In this document: in pieces, positions 34,221 through 44,121 of the stretch
How positions within the stretch are numbered: the stretch's first letter is position 1
Layout of the letters: every line of letters starts with the position of its first letter
NCBI RefSeq assembly: GCF_009905435.1
Contig: NZ_JAAAMT010000014.1
Location: 52,297-116,296 of the forward strand
DNA: 64,000 bases
Direction: 5' to 3'
Source: Pseudomonas sp. R5(2019)
GTDB lineage: Bacteria > Pseudomonadota > Gammaproteobacteria > Pseudomonadales > Pseudomonadaceae
Translations under genes and position numbers: made by a program
The notes under the pieces: model-generated
Database searches by the model: none
What the model saw: only the letters and a program-made list of their open reading frames with translations
Told to the model about the DNA's origin: nothing

Positions 34221-34825
34221 GCTGCCTCCTGCATGTTGTTGAACAGCGGTGACAGGGTTTCGCCCTTGAGCCAAGCCAGGATTTTGCTGTCCTCATCGCA
34301 CTGTCGACGGTGTTCTTCCGCGAGCAGATCTCGGCGCTGTGCCAGACACTCATCCACATAGCCGGTCACATCCGAGGTCAACCGCATTTCAAGGTGAAGG
34401 CGTTCGCTGGCGGTCTTTTCCTCCGCAAGATCCTGTTCAACGATGTCTTGCCACACCCCTGGATCGTTCGCGTAGCCGGTCGACTGGTCGACCAGCCAGT
34501 AAGTGACCCAGTCGGTCAAACCCAGCGATTTCAGTGCGGCGCGACGACCTTGTTTCATCGCGAAATGGCCAGAACCGTGGATGGTGGAAAACTCTCTGCG
34601 TACCGCGTTTTTGCTGATCAGTTCAGGTAATTCCCACGGATTGGATTTAAGCGGAAGGACCAGACCATCGGGGTTGAAAAAGAAGGCTTCTTGTTCTTCC
34701 CCATTCCAGCTCACACCCGCGATGGTGCGGTGCCGCCAGTTAATGGCATCCGGTCGATAAAGACGGAATCCGACGCTGTAGGAATCGAGAAAAGGGCCCG
34801 CGATGCTTGAGGGGCGGTTGTTCAT
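34217..34825 (-). CDS. hypothetical protein (202 aa) of the replication module
   Basis: The ATG at 34825 gives MNNRPSSIAGPFLDSYSVGF. The N-terminal part is rich in aromatic residues and Gly (GVSWNGEEQEAFFFNPDGLV). The C-terminal part is helical and charged (LVDQSTGYANDPGVWQDIVE; LAQRRDLLAEEHRRQCDEDS). ATGA overlaps join it to alpA upstream and the 113-aa gene downstream. No catalytic motif seen; function unknown. Confidence 0.65.
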   Translation of the reverse strand: MNNRPSSIAGPFLDSYSVGFRLYRPDAINWRHRTIAGVSWNGEEQEAFFFNPDGLVLPLKSNPWELPELISKNAVRREFSTIHGSGHFAMKQGRRAALKSLGLTDWVTYWLVDQSTGYANDPGVWQDIVEQDLAEEKTASERLHLEMRLTSDVTGYVDECLAQRRDLLAEEHRRQCDEDSKILAWLKGETLSPLFNNMQEAA

Positions 34826-35088
34826 GCAGCCACCTTCGTACGGGTCGCAATACGTGCACGGGTCCATGCCTGCACCTCACCGAGCACCCATGCGACGGGC
34901 GCTCCTCGGGCGTTGCTGTTGCTCAGTTTCACAGGAAGCGGAAAGCCGCTGTCTTGCTGTTGCATCAGCTTGTAGATAGTGGGGCGAGCAAGGCCGACCA
35001 TCGCCATGACTTCGCTGATTCGAATGAGGGTGGTTGCGGGGTCGCGAACTGGGGATTTGGTATTGATTGCTTGGATGGAAGATGTCAT
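34822..35088 (-). CDS. AlpA-family phage regulatory protein
   Basis: 88 aa from ATG 35088. The MerR/excisionase-like winged helix TLIRISEVMAMVGLARPTIY (~residues 20-40) followed by KLMQQQDSGFPLPVKLSN and GAPVAWVLGEVQAWTRARI is the AlpA signature. In P4-like satellites and islands, AlpA-type proteins activate the integrase/excision functions or late genes. The start is set by homology; the frame extends to 35118. It heads a chain of 4-bp overlapping genes. Confidence 0.88.
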   Translation of the reverse strand: MTSSIQAINTKSPVRDPATTLIRISEVMAMVGLARPTIYKLMQQQDSGFPLPVKLSNSNARGAPVAWVLGEVQAWTRARIATRTKVAA

Positions 35089-35167
35089 AGCCGTGCCTAT
35101 ATGGTGAGAGACAGGCACAGACTAGAGAGGGGAAAAAAAGCAAACACGGTTTGCTTTTGATTGAAAT

Positions 35168-36088
35168 TTATCGAGGTAAGTATCCACCCAGGATCAGGTA
35201 TTTTTTGACGGTAGGCTCAGATGCTATGCGCTCTTTTTTCACCAAGGCTTTTTTCAGGTCTAGCTCTGAAATAGTAGGATTGGCCAGAATGTGACGATCA
35301 GCCGCCTTGCGAACGCGCTCGAAGAGATTCGCGACATCCTGTTGCTTTACCGACTCCGGATTCCTGTTGGCCTTACCCGCAGCTGCGCCTCTTTGCGAGG
35401 CCTTGGCGGAAAACGCTCTACCCAGCGCCTCGCTTAGAAAGCTGGCAACATTGAAATTACCCTTCGATACGTCCATGTCCTCAACTTGTCTGTAGAGGCT
35501 CGCTAGCATGAGCGCCTTGTCAGCGTCGCCCATGAATGCGCGGAAGGATTCACGAGCGTCAATTTCCCCGCCTGGATCCTTCTGTCGCTCCTTTTCGGCC
35601 AGTGCGCAATATTTCTTGGGGTCTGTTGTTTGCATTTGGGCTATGAGGTCTGCATCCAGGTCGAAGACGTAGAGTTCCGTTTCAAAGAGCCAGTTGGCGA
35701 GAACTTGAACAGCTTGAATGCTCTGCACCAGCGCATAAGTCGCCACGAGTTGCGAGTCCGCAGCGTCGCGATCAATGCTAATGAACCGGCGTGCGACACT
35801 CGGCAATGAACCTGCATCGGCGTAGCTGGCATGTTCCTCGATCTCGTCGCGGAGTCGAAACATCGTAGCGACCACGGACCCTGCTCGATCAGGATAACGG
35901 CCATCCTCAAGCCAGAATGAGGTGGCATAATTGGCCAGCTCCAGCGCCTCTTTGAAATGCTCGCGAAACGGCGAATACAACGCTAACTCACGCACAGCCA
36001 GTTCGATGTCGTCTTGTTCCCACAGCAAATTACTGACATCGAGGCCAGCAATCTCCAGGCAGCCAATCGGCAGATTCTCATCGTCCAT
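35168..36088 (-). CDS. unknown 306-aa protein between integrase and AlpA
   Basis: A soluble, acidic, mainly helical protein. The N-terminal half contains LALYSPFREHFKEALELANY and a long helix VATYALVQSIQAVQVLANWL. The C-terminal ~50 residues (NPTISELDLKKALVKKERIA ... TVKKYLI) look like a winged-helix segment that could bind DNA. The upstream gap has CGTTACAC repeats that might be its operators. AT/GC content is intermediate. Family not recognised. Confidence 0.65.
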   Translation of the reverse strand: MDDENLPIGCLEIAGLDVSNLLWEQDDIELAVRELALYSPFREHFKEALELANYATSFWLEDGRYPDRAGSVVATMFRLRDEIEEHASYADAGSLPSVARRFISIDRDAADSQLVATYALVQSIQAVQVLANWLFETELYVFDLDADLIAQMQTTDPKKYCALAEKERQKDPGGEIDARESFRAFMGDADKALMLASLYRQVEDMDVSKGNFNVASFLSEALGRAFSAKASQRGAAAGKANRNPESVKQQDVANLFERVRKAADRHILANPTISELDLKKALVKKERIASEPTVKKYLILGGYLPR

Positions 36089-36177
36089 TCACCGCCCCTT
36101 GGCCCCGCTTGGCGTCATAAATGCAGCGTTTCACGACATAGGCCTTCTCTACCAACAGTGAGGTGGCCGGGTAAATG

Positions 36178-36302
36178 CTGTTACACGGTTCGACCACGTT
36201 ACACGTCGGGTAGCGCTGACGATTACTTCGTGTAACGTGAGATAAGTTGTTTATATTCAATGAGTTGAGGGGTTGCGTTACACCAGTAACACGCGTAACA
36301 CG
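36178..36302. repeat. GTTACAC/GTGTAAC repeat cluster upstream of the 306-aa gene
   Basis: CTGTTACAC (36178), CGTTACAC (36197 and 36276), its inverse GTGTAACG (36230), and GTAACACG (36286 and 36295) within 125 bp. The GTTAC core is shared with the GTGTTACA array at 20717-20850. It could be a second iteron region or operators. Confidence 0.55.
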
Positions 36303-36331
36303 GTTTTTGGAGGGGGGGTGGGAGAGCAAAT

Positions 36332-37573
36332 TCATACCGCCTTTCCAAACTGGCCCTGCACTACTTTGCCAACTGCTAGATCATCAAGATGGTCGGCATA
36401 CCACTGCATCATCGTTACTCGTTTTTCAAGGTATTGAGCTTTGTTGTACACCCCTGAGATGCCTTCCTCTTTGTGCGCAAGCTGTGCCTCAACGTGTTCC
36501 TTCGGCCAGCCATGTTCTCGGAGCAGTGTGCTCGCTGTGTGTCGAGTACCGTGTCCAACTAGGCGACCTTTGTAGCCAATTGTGGCAAAGACCTTATTGA
36601 TCGTATTTTCACTAATGGTCGGATTTTTGGCTCCGACCCCGGGGAAGAGCCAACGACTGCGGCCGGTTAAGCAGTGCAGCTCTTTCAGTGCTGCAACAGC
36701 TTGGTGGGGGAGGGGGCATACAAAATCCCGACGCATCTTCATTTTGGCGGCAGGCGTGATCCAAATGGCTTTCTCAAGGTCGAACTCCTTCCATTCGGCC
36801 AAGCGGACCATCCCAGGCCGTGATGCCGTCCATACACAAAGCCATGCCGCAGTGCGAGCCGTCAGCCTGCTCGGGGTGTTTTTGAGTGCCTGGAGGAATT
36901 CAGCCAGTTCGGGCTCCAGCAAATGTGGATGCTGTTGAGTCTTAGGGGCTTGGGCCGCAATATCGCGAAGGCGGCTGCCCGGATCGTTTTCAGTCAGGCC
37001 TAGGCCGATGGCTCGCCCGAAGATCTGATTTATCCAGGTGCGACACTTTTCCGCTACGTTGTGTGCGTCTCGGGCTTCGATGGATGCCTGAAGTTCTGCG
37101 CAATCGGTACGGGTGATTTCGTCTAGAGGCTTGTCTCCCAGTGCCGGAAGTATGTCCTTGTCGAGGTAGGTGCGGATTTTGTTCAGGGTGGAGGATGCGA
37201 GACCCTTTTCCTCTTTCGCCTTCAGCCAGGCATCAGCAGCAGCTCGAAAGGTTCGGGTTTTGGCCGCATCGATAGCAGCTTTCGCGGATCGCTTTTGCTC
37301 AAGGGGGTCGGCACCGCTACTCACTACTTTGCGTAGATCGGCAGCTTTGTCTCGTGCCAGCGCTCCACTTACTTCCGGGTAACCCCCCAGCCCCATCCAT
37401 GCCCAATTGCCCGCCGGACGTTTGTAGCGGAGCTGCCAAGATTTACCACCATCGGGTTTGACCCTGAAGTAGAGGCCGTTTCCGTCTAGCTCTCGGTATT
37501 CCTTTGATTCCGGCTCCAATCCCGCAAGTGTCGTGTCAGCGAGAGGGCGGCGCTTGATGTCTGCGCGCTTCAT
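36332..37573 (-). CDS. tyrosine-type site-specific integrase
   Basis: 413 aa from ATG 37573. DUF4102-type N-terminal arm-binding domain (~1-90; DGNGLYFRVKPDGGKSWQLR, MGLGGYPEVSGALARDKAAD), core-binding domain ~100-190, then the catalytic domain with Arg in TASRPGMVRLAEW, HGTRHTASTLLREHGW (HxxR) and the Tyr in GISGVYNKAQYLEKR. It belongs to the P4-integrase-like group that targets tRNA 3' ends. It lies next to the att core in tRNA-Leu, reading away from it. AGGGATACA repeats overlap its start region, so it may repress itself. Confidence 0.93.
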   Translation of the reverse strand: MKRADIKRRPLADTTLAGLEPESKEYRELDGNGLYFRVKPDGGKSWQLRYKRPAGNWAWMGLGGYPEVSGALARDKAADLRKVVSSGADPLEQKRSAKAAIDAAKTRTFRAAADAWLKAKEEKGLASSTLNKIRTYLDKDILPALGDKPLDEITRTDCAELQASIEARDAHNVAEKCRTWINQIFGRAIGLGLTENDPGSRLRDIAAQAPKTQQHPHLLEPELAEFLQALKNTPSRLTARTAAWLCVWTASRPGMVRLAEWKEFDLEKAIWITPAAKMKMRRDFVCPLPHQAVAALKELHCLTGRSRWLFPGVGAKNPTISENTINKVFATIGYKGRLVGHGTRHTASTLLREHGWPKEHVEAQLAHKEEGISGVYNKAQYLEKRVTMMQWYADHLDDLAVGKVVQGQFGKAV

Positions 37574-37576
37574 CCT

Positions 37577-37656
37577 TGTATCCCAAAGTTCGGTATTTTT
37601 CTCAGGATACAAGCAGGGATACAGGGATACAACGGATAAGGGGATACAGGGATAGA
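37577..37656. promoter_or_regulatory. AGGGATACA repeats (probable integrase arm sites, right)
   Basis: AGGGATACA at 37615 and 37623, GGGATACA at 37641, variants AGGATACA at 37604 and AGGGATAGA at 37648, and one inverted TTGTATCCC at 37577. The same box occurs twice beside the left att site. Confidence 0.65.
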
Positions 37657-37667
37657 CAGACAGGCAC

Positions 37668-37694
37668 AAAAAAACCGGCCAAGTGGCCGGTTTA
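37668..37694 (-). terminator. terminator of tRNA-Leu, supplied by the island
   Basis: On the minus strand: AACCGGCC-ACTT-GGCCGGTT followed by T7, 44 bp downstream of the tRNA 3' end. It lies on the element side of the att core and replaces the native terminator now at 19043-19068. Confidence 0.85.
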
Positions 37695-37737
37695 TCTGGG
37701 TCTAAGAGGCTGGTAGAGACTCTCAGATACTGCTATG

Positions 37738-37822
37738 TGGTGCCCCCGGGGAGACTCGAACTCCCACTCCTTTCGAAAACGGATTTTGAATCCGCCGCGT
37801 CTACCGATTCCGCCACAGGGGC
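37738..37822 (-). tRNA. tRNA-Leu(CAA)
   Basis: An 85-nt leucine tRNA read on the minus strand: acceptor GCCCCTG pairing with CGGGGGC before ACCA, D-loop GTGGCGGAATCGGTAGACGC, anticodon loop TTCAAAA (anticodon CAA), a long class II variable arm, and a TTCGAGT T-loop. CCA is encoded. Its last 14 bases are the att core duplicated at 19114-19127, so the gene was rebuilt intact on insertion. Confidence 0.96.
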
Positions 37823-37931
37823 TTGCTGGGCGCGAAGTATAGAGAGGCATCTACCGTTGGTCAATCAGCTTTCATGGTCAATTTCACATGTTTCCGCTAA
37901 ACTTTGCCGCCCTGTCATACCGAACTCCATC

Positions 37932-40111
<2,180 letters not shown>

Positions 40112-40156
40112 ACTATTCCGAACTTTTCCGAGTCCCTTCTGCAACTGGAGTGCTAA

Positions 40157-40498
40157 ATGAGCTTTCTGATTCCTGCCGCTTACGCGGATGCCGCCGCCCC
40201 TGCTGCCGCTGCTAGCCCGGCCGGTACCGGCTTCGAGTGGATTTTCCTGGTGGGTTTCCTGGTCATCTTCTACCTGATGATCTGGCGTCCACAGGCCAAA
40301 CGTGCCAAAGAGCAGAAAAACCTGCTGGGCAACCTGCAAAAAGGCGACGAAGTGGTCACCACCGGTGGTATCGCCGGCAAAATCACCAAAGTGGCCGATG
40401 ATTTCGTGGTAATCGAAGTTTCCGATACCGTGGAGCTCAAGTTCCAGAAGGGCGCGGTAGCCGCCACTCTGCCGAAAGGCACGCTAAAAGCGATCTGA
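40157..40498 (+). CDS. yajC: Sec translocon accessory protein YajC
   Basis: A 113-aa single-TM protein that co-purifies with SecDF. N-terminal Ala/Pro-rich periplasmic tail, TM ~25-45 (FEWIFLVGFLVIFYLMIWRP), then a cytosolic domain with KGDEVVTTGGIAGKI. It lies between tgt and secD, the conserved order. Confidence 0.96.
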   Translation: MSFLIPAAYADAAAPAAAASPAGTGFEWIFLVGFLVIFYLMIWRPQAKRAKEQKNLLGNLQKGDEVVTTGGIAGKITKVADDFVVIEVSDTVELKFQKGAVAATLPKGTLKAI

Positions 40499-40521
40499 GT
40501 TTTAAGAATTTTACCCATCGA

Positions 40522-40544
40522 CGGGGCGCGCAAGGCGCCCCGCG
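40522..40544 (+). terminator. stem-loop between yajC and secD
   Basis: GGGGCGC-GCAAG-GCGCCCC hairpin with no T-tract, in the 64-bp gap. More likely an attenuating or RNA-stabilising hairpin than a full terminator. Confidence 0.35.
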
Positions 40545-40562
40545 TCTTGAACGGGCGGCGTG

Positions 40563-42431
40563 ATGCTGAACAAATACCCTCTGTGGAAATACGTACTGAT
40601 CCTGGCGGTGCTGGCGATCGGTTTAATTTATTCCGCTCCCAATCTCTATCCAGACGATCCGGCCATTCAGGTCAGCGGTGCAAGCACTGCGCTGCAGGTA
40701 ACGGAATCGGATCTGGAGCGTGTCAGCAAGGCTCTGGCCGATGCTGGCATTCAGGTCAAGGCAGCGACCCTGGCCGAGAAAGGCAAGGGCGGTTTGGTGC
40801 GGCTGGTCAAGAAAGACGATCAACTGCCGGCCAAGGATGTGGTGCGCAAGGCCCTGGGCGACGACTATGTCGTAGCGCTCAACCTGGCCCCAACCACGCC
40901 TGACTGGCTGCGCAACATCGCGGCTCACCCGATGAAGCTGGGTCTGGACTTGTCCGGTGGTGTGCACTTCCTGCTCGAAGTGGACATGGACAAAGCCATG
41001 GATGCCCGCCTGAAGGTGTACGAAGGCGAAGTCAAAAGCTTGCTGCGTAAAGAGCGCGTGCGTTATCGCAGCCTGCCGCAACAAGACGGTGGCATTCAGC
41101 TGGGCTTCAGCGACGATGCAACCCGCGAACAGGCCCGTGCCCTGATCCGCAAGAATTTCAACGATTTCGAATTGATCCCCAGCCAGCGTAACGAGCTGCA
41201 GGTGCTGAAACTGGCACTGACGCCAGCCAAGATCGCGGAAATCCGGGAATACTCGATCAAGCAGAACCTGACTACGGTACGTAACCGCGTCAACGAGCTG
41301 GGTGTTGCCGAACCGCTGGTACAGCGCCAGGGTGCCAACCGCATCGTGGTCGAGCTGCCAGGTGTGCAAGACACCGCCGAAGCCAAGCGTATTCTCGGCA
41401 AGACGGCCAACCTGGAGTTCCGCCTGGGTGCCGAGCCAGGTGCGTCCAAGGCGACCACCGAGTCGTTCGAGTTCCGTGAGGGCGGTCGTCCGCCTGCCGC
41501 GGTCGAGCGTGGCCTGATCATCACCGGTGACCAGGTCACCGACGCCCAGGCCAGCTTCGACGAGCAAGGCCGTCCGCAAGTGAACATCCGCCTGGATGGT
41601 CATGGTGGCGAGCTGATGAGCCGTGCCACGCGCAGCAACGTCGGTCGCAGCATGGCGGTGATCTTCATCGAGCAGAAGCCGGTGACCCGCTACGAGAAGA
41701 AAGTGGTCGACGGCGTCGAGAAAGACGTTGCCGTCCAGACCTTCAGCGAAGAAAAACGCATCATCAGCCTGGCGACCATCCAGTCGCCGCTGGGTAGCCA
41801 GTTCCGTATCACCGGCCTGACCGGCCAGGGCGAGTCTTCCGAGCTTGCGCTGCTGCTGCGTGCCGGTGGCCTGGCCGCACCGATGTACTTCGCTGAAGAA
41901 CGTACCATCGGCCCAAGCCTGGGTGCGGACAACATCACCAAGGGTATCGATGCGTCCCTGTGGGGCATGCTCTTCGTGTCGCTGTTCATCATGGCCATCT
42001 ATCGCTTCTTTGGCTTGATCGCCACGGTCGCACTGACCGTCAACATGGTCCTGCTGCTGGCGCTGATGTCGCTGCTGGGGGCAACCCTGACCCTTCCGGG
42101 TATTGCCGGTATCGTCTTGACCATGGGTATGGCGGTGGACGCCAACGTGCTGATCTTCTCGCGGATTCGCGAGGAAATTGCCGCGGGCATGTCCGTGCAG
42201 CGGGCTATTCATGAAGGTTTCGATCGCGCCTACACGGCGATTCTCGACGCCAACCTGACCACCCTGCTCGTGGGCGGCATTCTCTTCGCGATGGGCACCG
42301 GCCCCGTCAAGGGCTTCGCCGTCACCATGTCCCTCGGGATCTTTACCTCGATGTTCACGGCCATCATGGTGACCCGCGCGATGGTCAACCTGATCTTCGG
42401 CGGTCGTGACTTCAAGAAGTTGTGGATTTAA
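40563..42431 (+). CDS. secD: protein translocase subunit SecD
   Basis: 622 aa, six TM helices, with a large periplasmic domain between TM1 (~8-25) and the C-terminal membrane block. Typical motifs: LGLDLSGGVHFLLEVDMDK, the TANLEFRLG region, and the RND-like TM4 segment MGMAVDANVLIFSRIREE. It uses the proton gradient to draw secreted proteins across the inner membrane together with SecF. An in-frame GTG precedes the ATG at 40563. Confidence 0.96.
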   Translation: MLNKYPLWKYVLILAVLAIGLIYSAPNLYPDDPAIQVSGASTALQVTESDLERVSKALADAGIQVKAATLAEKGKGGLVRLVKKDDQLPAKDVVRKALGDDYVVALNLAPTTPDWLRNIAAHPMKLGLDLSGGVHFLLEVDMDKAMDARLKVYEGEVKSLLRKERVRYRSLPQQDGGIQLGFSDDATREQARALIRKNFNDFELIPSQRNELQVLKLALTPAKIAEIREYSIKQNLTTVRNRVNELGVAEPLVQRQGANRIVVELPGVQDTAEAKRILGKTANLEFRLGAEPGASKATTESFEFREGGRPPAAVERGLIITGDQVTDAQASFDEQGRPQVNIRLDGHGGELMSRATRSNVGRSMAVIFIEQKPVTRYEKKVVDGVEKDVAVQTFSEEKRIISLATIQSPLGSQFRITGLTGQGESSELALLLRAGGLAAPMYFAEERTIGPSLGADNITKGIDASLWGMLFVSLFIMAIYRFFGLIATVALTVNMVLLLALMSLLGATLTLPGIAGIVLTMGMAVDANVLIFSRIREEIAAGMSVQRAIHEGFDRAYTAILDANLTTLLVGGILFAMGTGPVKGFAVTMSLGIFTSMFTAIMVTRAMVNLIFGGRDFKKLWI

Positions 42432-42440
42432 GGGGCTGCC

Positions 42441-43352
42441 ATGTTACGTACCATCAACTTCATGGGTGTTCGCAACGTTGCGTTCGCCGTTACCGTGCTC
42501 CTGACCTTGCTGGCATTGTTCAGCTGGTTCCAGAAAGGGCTCAACTTCGGCCTGGACTTCACCGGCGGTACGCTCATCGAGCTGGCCTACGAGCGTCCGG
42601 CAGACCTTGGCAAGGTGCGTGAGCAGCTGGTCGAGGCGGGCTACAAGGACGCTGTGGTGCAGAACTTCGGCGCCACCACGGATATCGTGGTGCGCATGCC
42701 GGGCGATGACCCGCAACTGGGTAACGAAGTCGCCGATGCCTTGCGCAAGTCCGGCAGCGACAACCCGGCCGTGGTCAAGCGCGTCGAGTTCGTCGGCCCG
42801 CAGGTCGGCGAAGAGCTGCGCGACCAGGGCGGCCTCGGCATGCTGCTGGCGCTGGGCGGCATCATGATTTACCTGGCGTTCCGCTTTCAGTGGAAATTCG
42901 CGGTCGGTGCAATCGTCTCGCTGATCCACGACGTCGTGGTGACCTTGGGTATCCTGTCGTTCTTCCAGATCACCTTCGACCTGACGGTGCTGGCGGCGGT
43001 ACTGGCGATCATCGGTTACTCGCTCAACGACACCATCGTCGTGTTCGACCGGGTGCGTGAAAACTTCCGCGTACTGCGCAAGGCCTCGCTGATCGAGAAC
43101 ATCAACATCTCGACCACCCAGACCCTGCTGCGGACCGTGGCGACTTCGGTGTCGACCTTGCTGGCTATCGGCGCGCTGCTGGTCTTCGGTGGCGATAACC
43201 TGTTCGGTTTCTCTGTCGCGCTGTTGGTCGGTGTATTGGCGGGTACCTACTCCTCGATCTACATCGCCAACGTGATGCTGATCTGGCTGAACCTGAGCAG
43301 CGAAGACCTGATTCCGCCGGTCAAGGCCGAAGGCGTGGACGACCGTCCTTGA
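42441..43352 (+). CDS. secF: protein translocase subunit SecF
   Basis: 303 aa, six TM helices. FGLDFTGGTLIELAYERP is the SecF signature, with VLAIIGYSLNDTIVVFDRVR in TM4 (the counterpart of the SecD motif). It starts 9 bp after secD. A strong terminator follows at 43421. Confidence 0.97.
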   Translation: MLRTINFMGVRNVAFAVTVLLTLLALFSWFQKGLNFGLDFTGGTLIELAYERPADLGKVREQLVEAGYKDAVVQNFGATTDIVVRMPGDDPQLGNEVADALRKSGSDNPAVVKRVEFVGPQVGEELRDQGGLGMLLALGGIMIYLAFRFQWKFAVGAIVSLIHDVVVTLGILSFFQITFDLTVLAAVLAIIGYSLNDTIVVFDRVRENFRVLRKASLIENINISTTQTLLRTVATSVSTLLAIGALLVFGGDNLFGFSVALLVGVLAGTYSSIYIANVMLIWLNLSSEDLIPPVKAEGVDDRP

Positions 43353-43420
43353 GCTGAAACCCTGCTACTCCTACAATAGATGTTCCGGCATTGAGCAGGA
43401 TCCGGGTTTAGCAAACCAGA

Positions 43421-43452
43421 AAGGCGCGAGTTTTTGAACTCGCGCCTTTTTT
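43421..43452 (+). terminator. Rho-independent terminator of the queA-secF unit
   Basis: AAGGCGCGAGTT-TTTG-AACTCGCGCCTT stem followed by TTTT. Confidence 0.92.
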
Positions 43453-43512
43453 CATGCTCCAAGGCTGGGAGAAGCGCGGGCTTTGATCCGTCAGTATGGT
43501 CAGGAGGTTCAC

Positions 43513-44061
43513 GTGAACAAGTCGATGCTAGTGGGTGCGGTGCTGGGTGCTGTCGGCGTGACTGCCGGTGGTGCTGTGGCAACCTACAGCTTGATCAAAA
43601 GCGGCCCTGAATACGCCGATGTGATGGCGGTCGAGCCGATCAAGCAAACCATCAAGACCCCACGCGAAGTATGCAAGGACGTCACTGTGACGCGGCAAAA
43701 GCCGGTCAAGGACCAGCATCAGATCGTTGGCAGTGTGCTGGGTGCCGTCGCGGGTGGTCTGCTCGGCAACCAGGTCGGTGGCGGTAGCGGCAAGAAGATC
43801 GCCACGGTGGCCGGTGCCGTCGGTGGTGGCTACGCCGGTAACAAGGTCCAGGAAAACATGCAGTCCAGCGATACCTACACCACCACCGAGACCCGCTGTA
43901 ATACCGTCACTGATCTCAGTGACAAGGTTGTGGGCTATAACGTGAAGTATCAGCTGGACGGCAAGGTCGGTCAGGTGCGCATGAATCACGATCCAGGCTC
44001 GCAGATCCCGGTCGACAAACAGGGCAAGCTGGTCCTGAGTCAGAACGAACCTGAGCGGTAA
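43513..44061 (+). CDS. glycine-zipper 2TM-domain envelope protein
   Basis: 182 aa from GTG 43513, chosen because AGGAGG lies 5 bp upstream (43502-43507); the frame is open from 43483. An N-terminal hydrophobic segment (MLVGAVLGAVGVTAGGAVAT) acts as anchor. A glycine zipper at ~75-118 (VGSVLGAVAGGLLGNQVGGG, VAGAVGGGYAGNKVQ) is the Rick_17kDa/glycine-zipper 2TM domain, then a beta-rich tail. Members are small envelope proteins of poorly known role. Single gene with its own terminator. Confidence 0.83.
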   Translation: MNKSMLVGAVLGAVGVTAGGAVATYSLIKSGPEYADVMAVEPIKQTIKTPREVCKDVTVTRQKPVKDQHQIVGSVLGAVAGGLLGNQVGGGSGKKIATVAGAVGGGYAGNKVQENMQSSDTYTTTETRCNTVTDLSDKVVGYNVKYQLDGKVGQVRMNHDPGSQIPVDKQGKLVLSQNEPER

Positions 44062-44074
44062 AATGCACCAGGCA

Positions 44075-44104
44075 TAAAAAAAGCACCCCGAGGGGTGCTT
44101 TTTT
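44075..44104. terminator. bidirectional terminator between convergent genes
   Basis: AAGCACCCC-GA-GGGGTGCTT stem with A7 on the left and T6 on the right; serves the glycine-zipper gene (+) and suhB (-). Confidence 0.9.
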
Positions 44105-44121
44105 GTCGGCGTCTCAAGCGT

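Noticed and set aside
19114..37751. Complete prophage or ICE
   Set aside because: No capsid, terminase, tail, lysis, relaxase or type IV secretion genes; only a gpD fragment.
37683..37931. Upstream extension of queA
   Set aside because: It would translate across the tRNA-Leu gene and its att core; the conserved start [11 protein letters not shown] is at 37932.
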